Below, one piece after another: positions 49,474 to 58,383 of a stretch of DNA of 64,000 bases. Under the pieces are notes generated by a model, which worked only from the letters and a program-made list of their open reading frames with translations, was not told the DNA's origin and ran no database searches. This DNA comes from Lachnospiraceae bacterium (lineage in GTDB: Bacteria > Bacillota > Clostridia > Lachnospirales > Lachnospiraceae). Position numbers and translations under genes: made by a program. The stretch is from contig CAJTDL010000025.1 in NCBI GenBank assembly GCA_910575035.1, forward strand, positions 1 to 64,000, in the 5' to 3' direction. Position 1 is the first letter of the stretch. The number at the start of each line of letters is the position of its first letter.

Positions 49474-50088
49474 ATGCAGAATAAAAAGAACAAAGTGAAA
49501 TACAACCTGAAAAACACGCACTATGCGATGCTCACGGTTTCGGAAGACGGGGTGGTGTCCTACGGCACGCCCGTCCCGATGCCCGGCTCGGTGTCCATCT
49601 CGCTGGACGCCAACGGCGAGCCGGAAAATTTCTATGCGGACGGGACGGCCTACTATGTCATCAACAACAACATGGGCTATGACGGCGACCTGGAGCTTGC
49701 CATGATCCCGGAGTCTTTCCGCAAAGACGCTTTAAGGGAGGAACTGGACAGCAAGGGAGTATTGATCGAGAACGCCTCGGCGGAGCTTGCGGCTTTTGCG
49801 CTGCTCTTTGAGTTTGACGGCGACCAGAGGCACATCCGCCACGTCCTCTACAACTGTTCCGCCTCAAGACCGGGCATCGAGGGCAAGACCAACGAGGAGA
49901 GCCGGGAGGTGCAGACGGAGACGCTGACCGTCAAGGCCACGCCCCTGGCGGACGGGATGGTGAAGGCGAAGACCGGGGATTCCACAGACGAAACTGTTTA
50001 TAAGGACTGGTACAAGGCGGTGTATATGCCCGCGGCGGCAGATGATGGCGGCGGGGAAGATCAGGGTAACGGGGAGGGAACGGCATGA
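49474..50088 (+). CDS. Major tail protein (phi13-like family)
   Basis: The 204-residue protein is of the phi13-family major tail type: KVKYNLKNTHYAMLTVSEDGVVSYGTPVPMPGSVSISLDANGE, YVINNNMGYDGDLELAMIPE and a C-terminal EGKTNEESREVQTETLTVKATPL. It polymerises into the tail tube. Its last four bases overlap the tail chaperone gene. Confidence 0.93.
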   Translation: MQNKKNKVKYNLKNTHYAMLTVSEDGVVSYGTPVPMPGSVSISLDANGEPENFYADGTAYYVINNNMGYDGDLELAMIPESFRKDALREELDSKGVLIENASAELAAFALLFEFDGDQRHIRHVLYNCSASRPGIEGKTNEESREVQTETLTVKATPLADGMVKAKTGDSTDETVYKDWYKAVYMPAAADDGGGEDQGNGEGTA

Positions 50089-50462
50089 GCATGACGAGGA
50101 AGATCGAGATTGACGGGAAAGAGGTGCCGTTCCGGGCATCGGCGGCCGTGCCGCGCATTTACCGCATTAAATTCCACCGGGATATTTATAAGGATCTGAG
50201 CGCGCTGGAAAAGAGCATCGGGAAAAGCGATGAGGAGAATTCCAACCTGGACTTATTCTCGCTGGAGCTGTTCGAGAACATCGCCTTCATCATGGCGAAG
50301 CATGCTGACCCTTCCATCCCGGACACGCCGGAGGAATGGCTGGACGGTTTCGGCACGTTCTCCATCTACCAGGTGCTGCCGCAGCTCATCGAGCTGTGGG
50401 GGCTGAACGTGAAGACCGACGTGGAGGCTAAAAAAAACTTCGCGCAACTGACCGCCCGATGA
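50085..50462 (+). CDS. Tail assembly chaperone, short (gpG-like) form
   Basis: The 125-residue protein matches phage tail assembly chaperones: KIEIDGKEVPFRASAAVPRIYRIKFHRDIYKDL, ELFENIAFIMAKHADP and FSIYQVLPQLIELWG. Near its end the slippery heptamer A AAA AAC occurs in frame, which allows a -1 shift into the following frame. The short form carries the family's usual N-terminal domain. Confidence 0.9.
   Translation: MSMTRKIEIDGKEVPFRASAAVPRIYRIKFHRDIYKDLSALEKSIGKSDEENSNLDLFSLELFENIAFIMAKHADPSIPDTPEEWLDGFGTFSIYQVLPQLIELWGLNVKTDVEAKKNFAQLTAR
50432..50438 (+). promoter_or_regulatory. Programmed -1 frameshift slippery site
   Basis: A AAA AAC is correctly phased to the zero frame (AAA at 50433-50435, AAC at 50436-50438) and lies inside an eight-A run. 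A -1 shift joins the first 118 residues to the open frame ending at 50623, which gives a product of about 179 residues. Tail chaperone genes of many long-tailed phages use this mechanism. Confidence 0.85.
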
Positions 50463-50623
50463 CCACGCCGCTGTTCCTGCTGCGGTGTGTGCAGCTCGGC
50501 ATCTCCATCCGGGATTTAGATTTGCTGACCATCGGCATGGTCAACGATATGTACGCGGAGAGCAGCAATGACAGCGCGGACTACTCCATTATCGCAGGGC
50601 AGGACGAGTTCGATTTATTTTAA
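50459..50623 (+). CDS. Tail assembly chaperone, -1 frame extension
   Basis: This 54-codon frame reads MTTPLFLLRCVQLGISIRDL and DYSIIAGQDEFDLF. It is most likely translated as the C-terminal part of a frameshifted fusion with the previous gene. The ATG at 50459 has no ribosome site and overlaps the stop of the short form by three bases. The pattern IRDLDLLTIGMVNDMY is typical of the chaperone C-terminal extension. Confidence 0.85.
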   Translation: MTTPLFLLRCVQLGISIRDLDLLTIGMVNDMYAESSNDSADYSIIAGQDEFDLF

Positions 50624-50694
50624 CCGCAGATTTGGATTTTTTTGATAACGCCTGGGCAGCCGGGCTTTTTTTGCGCCGTTAAGGGGGTGTTGGT

Positions 50695-53631
50695 GTGGCG
50701 GCAAACAGGATAAAAGGGATTACGGTAGAGATTGGCGGCGACACCACGAAGCTCCAGACGGCGCTAAAAGGCGTGAACACGGAGATACGGAACACGCAGT
50801 CACAGCTTAAGGACGTGGAGAAGCTGCTGAAGCTCGACCCCGGCAACACGGAGCTGATGGCGCAGAAGCACCGGCTGCTCGGCCAGGCGGTTTCGGAAAC
50901 GAAGGAAAAGCTGGAGACGCTGAAAACAGCGGCGGAGCAGGCAAACACGGCTCTTGCCAATGGGGAAATCTCGCAGAGCCAGTACGACGCCCTCCAGCGT
51001 GAGATCATCGAGACGGAAAACAACCTGCGCGACCTGGAACGGCAGGCGGGGCAGTCCGCCGTGGCTTTGCAGAAGATTGCCGCCACGGGGGAGAAGTTAA
51101 AGACGGTCGGCTCCGCCATTGAGGGTGTGGGGCAGAAGCTGATGCCCGTCACTGCGGCGGTGGGCGGGCTTGGCGCGGCTGCCGTGAAGGTGGCTTCCGA
51201 CTTCGACTCCGCCATGAGCCAGGTGGCGGCTGTGTCCGGGGCGACCGGGAAGGACCTGGAAGCCCTGCGGGATAAGGCCCGTGAGATGGGCAGCAAGACC
51301 AAGTTCTCCGCGTCCGAGGCGGCGGAGGCGATGAACTACATGGCCATGGCCGGCTGGAAGACGAACGACATGCTCTCCGGCATCGAGGGCATCATGAACC
51401 TTGCCGCTGCTTCCGGGGAGGACCTTGCCACGACTTCCGACATCGTGACGGATGCGCTGACCGCCCTGGGGCTGTCGGCGGAGGATTCCGGGCATTTCGC
51501 GGATATCCTTGCGGCTGCAAGCTCGAATGCGAATACAAACGTATCCATGATGGGGGAGACGTTCAAATACTGTGCACCCGTCGCCGGGGCATTGGGATTC
51601 ACGGCGGAAGATACCGCAGAGGCCATCGGCCTGATGGCGAACGCTGGCATCAAGTCCTCCCAGGCAGGCACGGCCATGCGCTCCATGATGACGAACCTCA
51701 CCGGGGAAGTGAAGTTTGTGGGGGACGCCTTCGGGGAGCTGACCATCCAGACCACGAACACGGACGGTAGCATGAGGAGCCTTGGGGACATCCTGGCAGA
51801 CTGCCGCGCGGCATTCGCGCAGATGTCCGAGTCGGAGAAAGCGGCCAATGCGGAGGCGCTGGTGGGGAAGAATGCCATGTCCGGCTTCCTTGCGGTGATG
51901 AACGCCGCGCCTGGGGACATTGAAAAGCTGAACAGCGCCATCAACAACTGTGACGGCACGGCGGAGAAGATGGCGGCCACTATGCAGGATAACCTTGCGG
52001 GGCAGCTCACCATCCTAAAGAGCCAGCTTGAGGAACTGGCGATATCCATAGGCGAAATCCTGATGCCGTACATCCGGCAGATTGTTGGCTGGATACAGGG
52101 GCTTGTGGACTGGCTGAACAGCCTGGACGAAGGCACGAAGAAGATTATTGTCACGGTCGCCCTTGTGGCTGCGGCGCTCGGCCCTGTCCTGATCGTCATC
52201 GGGAAAGTGGTCGGGGCAATCGGAACAATCATGACCGTGGTGCCGCAGATCGCCAGCGCCATTTCCGGCGTGATTGCTTTCGTGTCCGGGACGGTGATTC
52301 CGGCGATCTCCGCCGTGGTGGCGGCCATCGGCTGGGTGCCTCTGGCGATTGCGGCGGTGGTGGCAATCCTCGTGGTGCTGTACAACAAATGCGGATGGTT
52401 CCGGGACGCGGTGAACGCCATCTGGACGCAGATCAAGGAATTTTTTGTTTCTGCATGGGAAGTCATCTGCTCGTTTTTCACAGAGACTATACCGAATGCG
52501 TGGAATTCCCTGGTGTCATTCTTCCAGGGCATCCCGGCATGGTGGAGCGGGCTGTGGCAGTCCGTGGGCGATTTTTTCGGCAACATTTGGACGAACATGA
52601 TGAACAATCCCGTGCTGACGGGCATCGTGGACATGATACGCTCCCTGTGGGAGAACCTCTCCACGACGCTGCAGGGCATCTGGAACGGCATCAAGACGGC
52701 CGCTTCCGGGGCGTGGGAGCTGATAAAGAACGTAGTGCTTGGACCGGTGCTTCTGCTGATCGACCTGGTGACCGGGAATTTTACCAAGCTGAAGGAGGAC
52801 GCCACCAATATCTGGAACAACATCAAGAATGCGGCGTCCAATATCTGGAACGGCATCAAGCAGGTGGTCGGCTCGCTGGCGCAGGGGCTTGCGAGCCACG
52901 TTTCCATCCTGTTCAACGGGCTGAAAACCACGATAGCAAATATCTGGACGGCAATCAAGAATACAGCCTCGTCCGCATGGAACGGGCTGAAAAATTTAGT
53001 GTCGTCCATTGCGTCCAATCTGAAACAGGCGGCGGTGAACGCTTTCAAGGCCATGGTTTCCGGCATCGGCTCCGCGCTTTCCTCCCTGGGGAGCGTGGTG
53101 CAGTCCGGGTTCCAGTCCGCCATCAGCTTCATCACCTCGCTGCCGGGGAAGGCGCTGGAGTGGGGGAAGGACTTCATCAATGGGATCGCGGACGGCATCC
53201 GCAGCGCCATCGGCAACGTGGTAAATGCGGTGTCAGATGTAGCTGATAAGATACGCTCTTTCCTGCACTTCTCCGTGCCGGACGAGGGGCCTCTGACGGA
53301 TTACGAGAGCTGGATGCCGGACTTCATGTCCGGGCTGGCAAAGGGCATCGAAAAGAGCCGGGGCATGGTGAAGAAGGCCGTGTCCGGCGTAGCATCCGAC
53401 TTAATGCTCCAGCCGCAGGCCGCCGCCGTCCAGATGCAGGGCGGCAGGGATTCCTCCGGGGATTCTTCCGTGGGCGAGCTTTTAGGAGGGCTCCGGGAGA
53501 TGCTTTCCGGCCTGCAGGAAATGGCGGGCGGCGGGACCATCTGCATCCCCGTGTATGTGGGCGGGACGCTGCTGGACGAAGTGGTGGTGGACGCCCAGGC
53601 AAGGCAGAACTTAAGGTCGGGAGGGAGGTAA
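50695..53631 (+). CDS. Tape measure protein
   Basis: The 978-residue protein has an N-terminal coiled coil (residues 1-150, TTKLQTALKGVNTEIRNTQSQLKDVEKLLKLDP), a TP901-family core (AMSQVAAVSGATGKDLEAL, AMNYMAMAGWKTNDMLSG, TNVSMMGETFKYCAPVAGALG), hydrophobic segments around 480-560, and repeats of the WNGIKTAASGAW / IWNNIKNAASNIW type around 640-780. It sets tail length. The GTG start follows AAGGGGGTG. Confidence 0.95.
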   Translation: MAANRIKGITVEIGGDTTKLQTALKGVNTEIRNTQSQLKDVEKLLKLDPGNTELMAQKHRLLGQAVSETKEKLETLKTAAEQANTALANGEISQSQYDALQREIIETENNLRDLERQAGQSAVALQKIAATGEKLKTVGSAIEGVGQKLMPVTAAVGGLGAAAVKVASDFDSAMSQVAAVSGATGKDLEALRDKAREMGSKTKFSASEAAEAMNYMAMAGWKTNDMLSGIEGIMNLAAASGEDLATTSDIVTDALTALGLSAEDSGHFADILAAASSNANTNVSMMGETFKYCAPVAGALGFTAEDTAEAIGLMANAGIKSSQAGTAMRSMMTNLTGEVKFVGDAFGELTIQTTNTDGSMRSLGDILADCRAAFAQMSESEKAANAEALVGKNAMSGFLAVMNAAPGDIEKLNSAINNCDGTAEKMAATMQDNLAGQLTILKSQLEELAISIGEILMPYIRQIVGWIQGLVDWLNSLDEGTKKIIVTVALVAAALGPVLIVIGKVVGAIGTIMTVVPQIASAISGVIAFVSGTVIPAISAVVAAIGWVPLAIAAVVAILVVLYNKCGWFRDAVNAIWTQIKEFFVSAWEVICSFFTETIPNAWNSLVSFFQGIPAWWSGLWQSVGDFFGNIWTNMMNNPVLTGIVDMIRSLWENLSTTLQGIWNGIKTAASGAWELIKNVVLGPVLLLIDLVTGNFTKLKEDATNIWNNIKNAASNIWNGIKQVVGSLAQGLASHVSILFNGLKTTIANIWTAIKNTASSAWNGLKNLVSSIASNLKQAAVNAFKAMVSGIGSALSSLGSVVQSGFQSAISFITSLPGKALEWGKDFINGIADGIRSAIGNVVNAVSDVADKIRSFLHFSVPDEGPLTDYESWMPDFMSGLAKGIEKSRGMVKKAVSGVASDLMLQPQAAAVQMQGGRDSSGDSSVGELLGGLREMLSGLQEMAGGGTICIPVYVGGTLLDEVVVDAQARQNLRSGGR

Positions 53632-53637
53632 GGCGGC

Positions 53638-54000
53638 ATGGCATATATACAGTATCTGGCAATTGACGGTGTGCCGCTCCCCCTGCCCGATTCCTATGAG
53701 GTGCAGATGGCGGACGTGGAGGCGGATTCCGGCGGAGAGACGGAGGCCGGGACCACGCAGAGGGACGTGGTGCGGATGGGCGTGGTGTCCATCCCCGCCT
53801 CTTTCTCCGTTTCCCCGAAGTGGCTGAAACTACTGACAGGGTTTAAACAGAAGGAAAAACTCACTGTGGACTATTTTGACACGGAGACGCTGGAAATAAA
53901 GCGGACGGAAATGTATATCAGCGGCTATAAGGCAAGCCTCGTGAAAGACACGTCCTATAAGGGGCTGTGGAAGGTGTCGTTCACGCTGAAAGAATTATAA
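53638..54000 (+). CDS. Phage tail protein after the tape measure
   Basis: The 120-residue protein starts with GGAGGTAAGG six bases after the tape measure gene. It is beta-rich, with MAYIQYLAIDGVPLPLPDSYEVQ, RMGVVSIPASFSVSPKWLKLLTGF and YISGYKASLVKDTSYKGLWKVSFTLKEL. The position and size fit a distal tail component. I do not assign a family. Confidence 0.75.
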   Translation: MAYIQYLAIDGVPLPLPDSYEVQMADVEADSGGETEAGTTQRDVVRMGVVSIPASFSVSPKWLKLLTGFKQKEKLTVDYFDTETLEIKRTEMYISGYKASLVKDTSYKGLWKVSFTLKEL

Positions 54001-54036
54001 GGACACAAAAAGCATGGCGGGAGGAGGTGAATCCGT

Positions 54037-55875
54037 ATGTACCCGGTGAGCGAGGCGTTCCTGCGGGCGGTGCAGGAGAACACACGGAACTACCGCTGGA
54101 CGGGGCGGATCACGACAAAGGGCGGCGCTGTATACCCGTTCGTTTACGAAGATATCGTGAAAGGGAGCGGGTACCTCACGGCGCAGTGCTGCGGCAGCGC
54201 GGAGATCGAGCTGGGGACGGTGTACGCCGCCGAGATGGGCATCACGCTCTTTTCACAGATTGACCGCTACACGCTGGAAGGGGCGGAGGTGCGGCTTTCC
54301 TACCACCTGCGGCTTGCGGACGGGAGTTTCGAGGAAGTGCCGATGGGCATCTTCGAGGTCAGCGAGGCGAACCGGACGGCGCACTGCCTAGAGCTGAAAG
54401 CCTACGACTATATGCTCCGCTTTGAGAAAAGTTTCAATGGATTTGAGACCGTGGGCAATGCCTACGCTTTTCTTGATTTATGCTGCAAAGCCTGTGCCGT
54501 GGAGCTGGCGCACACACAGGCGGAGATCGAGGCCATGCCCAACGGCACGGAGCTGCTCTCCATCTACCCGGAGAATGACATTGAGACGTACCGTGACGTG
54601 CTGTACTTCGTGGGGCAGGTGCTTGGCGGCTTTTTCTGCATCAACAGGGAAGGGAAGCTGGAGCTGCGGAAATACGGGACGGAGCCGGTGATGGAGGTAA
54701 AGAGCAGGCACCGTTTCACCAGCAGCTTTTCCGACTTCATCACCCGGTACACGGCGGTCAGCTCCACGAACCTGCGGACGCAGACGGCGGAGTATTACGC
54801 CCTGGAGCCGGACGACGGGCTGACCATGAACCTGGCAGTGAACCCGCTCCTGCAGTTCGGGCTGGAAGAAACACGGGAAACGCTCTGCAGGAACATACTG
54901 GCGGACATCTCCGTGGTCAGTTATGTGCCTTTTGATTCCAGCACCATCGGGAACCCGGCGCTTGACCTAGGGGACGTGCTGACCTTCACGGGCGGGCAGG
55001 CAGACGGGAGCCAGACCGCATGCATCACTTCCTCCAACTGTAAGATCGGGGGAAAGCACACGCTGAAATGCGTGGGGAAGAACCCAAGGCTGGCGCAGGC
55101 AAAATCGAAGAACGACAAGAACATCTCCGGCCTCCTAAACCAGATTGAGGCGGGGAAGATGGGGCTGTTTACCTACACCAACGCCAAGGCATACAGCCTG
55201 TCAAAAGCCAGGTGCGAGGTGATCAGCATGGAGTTTGCATCCTCCCAGGAGACGGACGCGCAGTTCATCGGGCAGGTGATGCTTGAGGTTTCCGCCGCCC
55301 AGGTGGAACGGCAGGCGTCCGCAGAGGGGCGGATCATTGTGCAGCTTCCCACGGAATCCGGGGCGGAGGATACTGCGGATGCAGAAAGCACGGAAGGGCA
55401 GGCGGAGGTGGAAGTGGAGGTCTCGCTGCCCGTGAGATGGAAGGAGGACGGGAGGGTTTCCATCCTTGCCGCCTACGAGTTTGACGATAACGGAATCCTG
55501 ACGCTCCGCCCGGAAGAGAACTTTGGCAGCGGCAGGCACATCCTCTCCCTTTATTACCCGCTGACGGGGCTTGTGCCGGAACGGATGCACACGTTCCGTG
55601 TGTACCTGTCGGCGGAAGGCGGGGATGCGGCGGTCCCTGCGGGCGGGTGCATCGCATCCATCAGCGGCCAGGCGATGGCTGCGGCAACGAAGAACTGGGA
55701 CGGGACGCTGGAATTTGAAGAGTATTTCCAGGCAGCGGAAACATGGGCGGGGAAATGGCTGCGCCCAACGGTGGAGCAGCCTGTATTTTCGAACCCGCAG
55801 GAAAAAGCCGTCCGGCACACGGAGGCGTTCGCAAAAATAATTACCGGCTTTACCGGGCTGGACCTGCCGGAGTAA
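54037..55875 (+). CDS. Baseplate hub-like tail protein
   Basis: The 612-residue protein has an N-terminal hub-like domain (YPVSEAFLRAVQENTRNYRWTGRI, KGSGYLTAQCCGSAEIELGTVYAAEMGITLF), a long central part (PENDIETYRDVLYFVGQVLGGFFCINREGKLEL) and a C-terminal beta-rich region with an acidic linker around residue 450. It probably connects the tail tube to the tail fibre. I cannot see a clear lysozyme or endopeptidase motif. The ATG follows GGGAGGAGG. Confidence 0.82.
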   Translation: MYPVSEAFLRAVQENTRNYRWTGRITTKGGAVYPFVYEDIVKGSGYLTAQCCGSAEIELGTVYAAEMGITLFSQIDRYTLEGAEVRLSYHLRLADGSFEEVPMGIFEVSEANRTAHCLELKAYDYMLRFEKSFNGFETVGNAYAFLDLCCKACAVELAHTQAEIEAMPNGTELLSIYPENDIETYRDVLYFVGQVLGGFFCINREGKLELRKYGTEPVMEVKSRHRFTSSFSDFITRYTAVSSTNLRTQTAEYYALEPDDGLTMNLAVNPLLQFGLEETRETLCRNILADISVVSYVPFDSSTIGNPALDLGDVLTFTGGQADGSQTACITSSNCKIGGKHTLKCVGKNPRLAQAKSKNDKNISGLLNQIEAGKMGLFTYTNAKAYSLSKARCEVISMEFASSQETDAQFIGQVMLEVSAAQVERQASAEGRIIVQLPTESGAEDTADAESTEGQAEVEVEVSLPVRWKEDGRVSILAAYEFDDNGILTLRPEENFGSGRHILSLYYPLTGLVPERMHTFRVYLSAEGGDAAVPAGGCIASISGQAMAAATKNWDGTLEFEEYFQAAETWAGKWLRPTVEQPVFSNPQEKAVRHTEAFAKIITGFTGLDLPE

Positions 55876-55885
55876 GGAGGGCATC

Positions 55886-57271
55886 ATGAAACTGAAAGGG
55901 ACAATGACAATCGAACTGATAGATGAAGCAAGCGGGGAGGCGGAAACCGTCCATGAGGAGAACATGGTCACGGACGCCGTGGACAACATCCTTGGGAGCA
56001 ACCTGCTGGGGATGTATTTCGATTCCGGCACAAGCTCGAAGAACATCACGGTGAACAGCCAGCTCCTGCCCATCTGCCCGAACACGCTGGGCGGCATCCT
56101 GCTGTTTGCGGACACGCTGGAGGAGCGGAAGGATAACCTCTACCCCGTGTCAGCGAACTATCCCGTGGCCTATGCCTCCAATGACGTGAACCTGGGGACG
56201 GACACGGCGCGGGGCAGCATGAACCAGACGGAGAGCGGCCCCATTGACCGGGGCTATAAATTCGTGTGGGACTTCACCACGAGCCAGGGCAACGGCACGG
56301 TAGCCGCGGCCGCCCTTACAAGCTCCTGGGGCGGGAAGAACGTGTATGGGAGCGAAACGGAGGACGGGACGGCGTTCGTGGTCATGAAGGCAGTGTCCAT
56401 TGCCGGATGCACGGATCGGAAACGGTGGCTCTTAAGCAATGCCATAGAGTGCGATTTTGAGAATGAGGTTATCTGGTCCGTCAACTGCAGCAACACGAAC
56501 ATCATCACCATCAGCAAATCCAGGCTCCCCATGGTGAGCCTGTGCGTCAACGAGAAGCTGAACGACAGCTCCGTCCAGGAGCTGGAAAGCTGGGAGATCG
56601 AGCCGGCGGTATTCAAATTTAAGAAGGTCGTGTATTATTACGGGTTCTTCCTGGACGGGCATGACGGGCACTGGTACGGGTTCTGCAACAGCGCGAATTC
56701 CTCCGGGAACGCGTCCGTGGCGTGGATCAGGATTGACACCTCGGATTTCAGCTATACGGAAGGCACGTGGACGCTCACGAACGTCCAGCTCCCGACCATG
56801 GGCTACCGCGACACCAACTATGAACTGTACAAAACATGGACCCGCGCTTGCATCCGGGGCGGGTACCTTTACACCTTCAACTACAGCTATACCGGGGTTT
56901 ACAAGATATGCCTGGCGAACCCGTCCGATGTCACGTTCATCCCGTTCGGCTTCACGGCGGGCTCAAACTCGCTCGGAGGGACGCTGGCCGGCATCTCAAT
57001 GGCGCTGATGGGCGACATCATCGTCGGGTACAGCTTCCTGCTGCTTGCGGACGACACGGTCATCCAGAACAAGGGGAACAAAAAGACGGAGGACGTGCAG
57101 ACACCCCTGTTCTGTTATAAGAATTTCTGCATCGGGTGGGCTACCGACACCCGTTTCATGTTCCTACGCACGCCGTACCTGGGCACTATCAACAACCTTT
57201 CCACGGCAGTGGTGAAGACGGCGGACAAGGCGATGAAGATCACCTACACGCTGACGGACGAGGGACAGTGA
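55886..57271 (+). CDS. Putative tail fibre / receptor-binding protein
   Basis: The 461-residue protein follows the hub-like protein by ten bases with AAGGAGGG. The first 80 residues (MTIELIDEASGEAETVHEENMVTDAVDNIL) are a tail-attachment-like region, and the rest is beta-rich with many Gly, Ser, Thr and Asn and repeats of GYRDTNYELYKTWTRACIR-type segments. I assign receptor binding from position and composition, not from a recognised domain. Confidence 0.72.
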   Translation: MKLKGTMTIELIDEASGEAETVHEENMVTDAVDNILGSNLLGMYFDSGTSSKNITVNSQLLPICPNTLGGILLFADTLEERKDNLYPVSANYPVAYASNDVNLGTDTARGSMNQTESGPIDRGYKFVWDFTTSQGNGTVAAAALTSSWGGKNVYGSETEDGTAFVVMKAVSIAGCTDRKRWLLSNAIECDFENEVIWSVNCSNTNIITISKSRLPMVSLCVNEKLNDSSVQELESWEIEPAVFKFKKVVYYYGFFLDGHDGHWYGFCNSANSSGNASVAWIRIDTSDFSYTEGTWTLTNVQLPTMGYRDTNYELYKTWTRACIRGGYLYTFNYSYTGVYKICLANPSDVTFIPFGFTAGSNSLGGTLAGISMALMGDIIVGYSFLLLADDTVIQNKGNKKTEDVQTPLFCYKNFCIGWATDTRFMFLRTPYLGTINNLSTAVVKTADKAMKITYTLTDEGQ

Positions 57272-57278
57272 CGGCTTT

Positions 57279-57307
57279 ACGGCAGGGGAGGCGTTTTCCC
57301 CTGCCGT
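57279..57307. terminator. Hairpin between convergent fibre and SymE-like genes
   Basis: ACGGCAGGGGA at 57279-57289 pairs perfectly with TCCCCTGCCGT at 57297-57307. It separates the rightward tail genes from the leftward SymE-like gene and can work on either strand. Confidence 0.6.
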
Positions 57308-57349
57308 GATAAAAGGGTGGTGTGTGCCGGTGAAATCCCGGCGGGAGGT

Positions 57350-57712
57350 TTACTGCTGTTCGGATGCGGCGTACCTGCCAGACGGCTCTGCGACCATGGA
57401 GAGGGATGCGGCTTCTTTTTCTGCACGGCGTTTTATCTTCTCAAGCTCCGCAATCCTGCGCGAAAGTTCCTCCTGCGCCTCCCGCTGCTCCTTTGCCGCC
57501 AGTTCTTCGGCGGTGAGGGTGCGGATGTGGATGGAGCCCTCCTCATACTCGACAAGGAGCGGGGCGCCGATGGTAAAGCCGAGGGCTTCCAGCCAGCGGC
57601 CTTCCATCTGTATCTTCGGGACCGTGCTGCATGAGCCGGAGCCGGTGTGCAGGATGCCGCTGCTCTGGGAATAGCGGCTGCTGTATAAGACTTTGATGTT
57701 CTTTGTTTTCAT
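57350..57712 (-). CDS. SymE-like protein on the opposite strand
   Basis: The 120-residue protein is read leftward, opposite to all other late genes. The N-terminal half (SSGILHTGSGSCSTVPKIQM, then GRWLEALGFTIGAPLLVEYE) matches the SymE domain: a conserved G-x-W-L-E-xx-GF core followed by a beta barrel. The C-terminal half is a long coiled coil (about residues 68-105) with no SymE counterpart. The start at 57712 follows AAGGAGG on the minus strand. In E. coli SymE condenses DNA and is an SOS-controlled toxin-like protein; the phage protein may act as a regulator or an accessory toxin. Confidence 0.72.
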   Translation of the reverse strand: MKTKNIKVLYSSRYSQSSGILHTGSGSCSTVPKIQMEGRWLEALGFTIGAPLLVEYEEGSIHIRTLTAEELAAKEQREAQEELSRRIAELEKIKRRAEKEAASLSMVAEPSGRYAASEQQ

Positions 57713-57777
57713 GGGGTGTCCTCCTTGTATTTTCATTTTCCCTGCCGCCTCCCGGTTTTCCGGGCAGGCGGGGCTTC

Positions 57778-57837
57778 GGGTAGTGTTATTAATCACTCTG
57801 AAGCCGTGAAATAGCAAGGGAAACAGGGGCATAAATG
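57778..57837 (-). promoter_or_regulatory. Dispersed promoter/leader element, copy G (reversed)
   Basis: Read on the minus strand: TTTATGCCCC, then TTTCCCTTGCTATTT (extended -10 around 57809-57818), CTTCAGAGTGATTAAT and ACACTACCCG. These match the rightward copies in the same order. It drives the SymE-like gene leftward, which shows that the element moves or is kept with the gene rather than with the late operon. Confidence 0.6.
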
Positions 57838-57961
57838 TGACAAAGATTCCCACAGATACTTGTGTAAACGACACAAATAAATATTTCCTGGAAACTGGCG
57901 GATGCCCACTATGGACACCCGCTTTTTTCATACAAAATTTTTAGAAACGGAGGGTTTCAAC

Positions 57962-58381
57962 ATGAAGGAATTCTGGAACACGATCCAACTTATTTTTACG
58001 GCCACCGGGGGATGGCTCGGCTGGTTCCTGGGCGGCTGTGACGGCCTGCTGTATGCGCTGGTCGCTTTTGTCGTGGTGGACTATGCCACGGGCGTGATGT
58101 GCGCCGTGGCGGACAGGAAGCTGTCCAGCGAAGTGGGATTTCGTGGCATCGCAAAGAAGGTGCTGGTCTTCCTGCTGGTGGGGATTGCCAACATCCTCGA
58201 TGTGCAGGTCATCGGGAGCGGCTCTGTCCTGCGGACGGCGGTCATCTTTTTCTACATCTCCAATGAGGGCGTGAGCCTCCTGGAGAATGCCGGACACCTG
58301 GGGCTGCCCATTCCGGAGAAGCTGAAGGACATCCTGGCGCAATTGCATGAGAGGTCAGAGAACGGGAAGGGGGATGAGTGA
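57962..58381 (+). CDS. Phage holin (phi29/Cph1-type)
   Basis: The 139-residue protein has three TM segments (about residues 12-28, 30-50 and 65-85) with the family pattern GDGLLYALVAFVVVDYATGVMCA and GVSLLENAGHLGLP, which matches the toxin secretion/phage lysis holin family. The start at 57962 has GGAGGG upstream. It overlaps the amidase gene region by a few bases in the usual lysis-cassette order. Confidence 0.92.
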   Translation: MKEFWNTIQLIFTATGGWLGWFLGGCDGLLYALVAFVVVDYATGVMCAVADRKLSSEVGFRGIAKKVLVFLLVGIANILDVQVIGSGSVLRTAVIFFYISNEGVSLLENAGHLGLPIPEKLKDILAQLHERSENGKGDE

Positions 58382-58383
58382 GC

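Noticed and set aside
51336-53246. Long frames overlapping the tape measure gene on both strands
   Set aside because: They are shadows in a GC-rich gene; the tape measure frame has the family motifs and the ribosome site.
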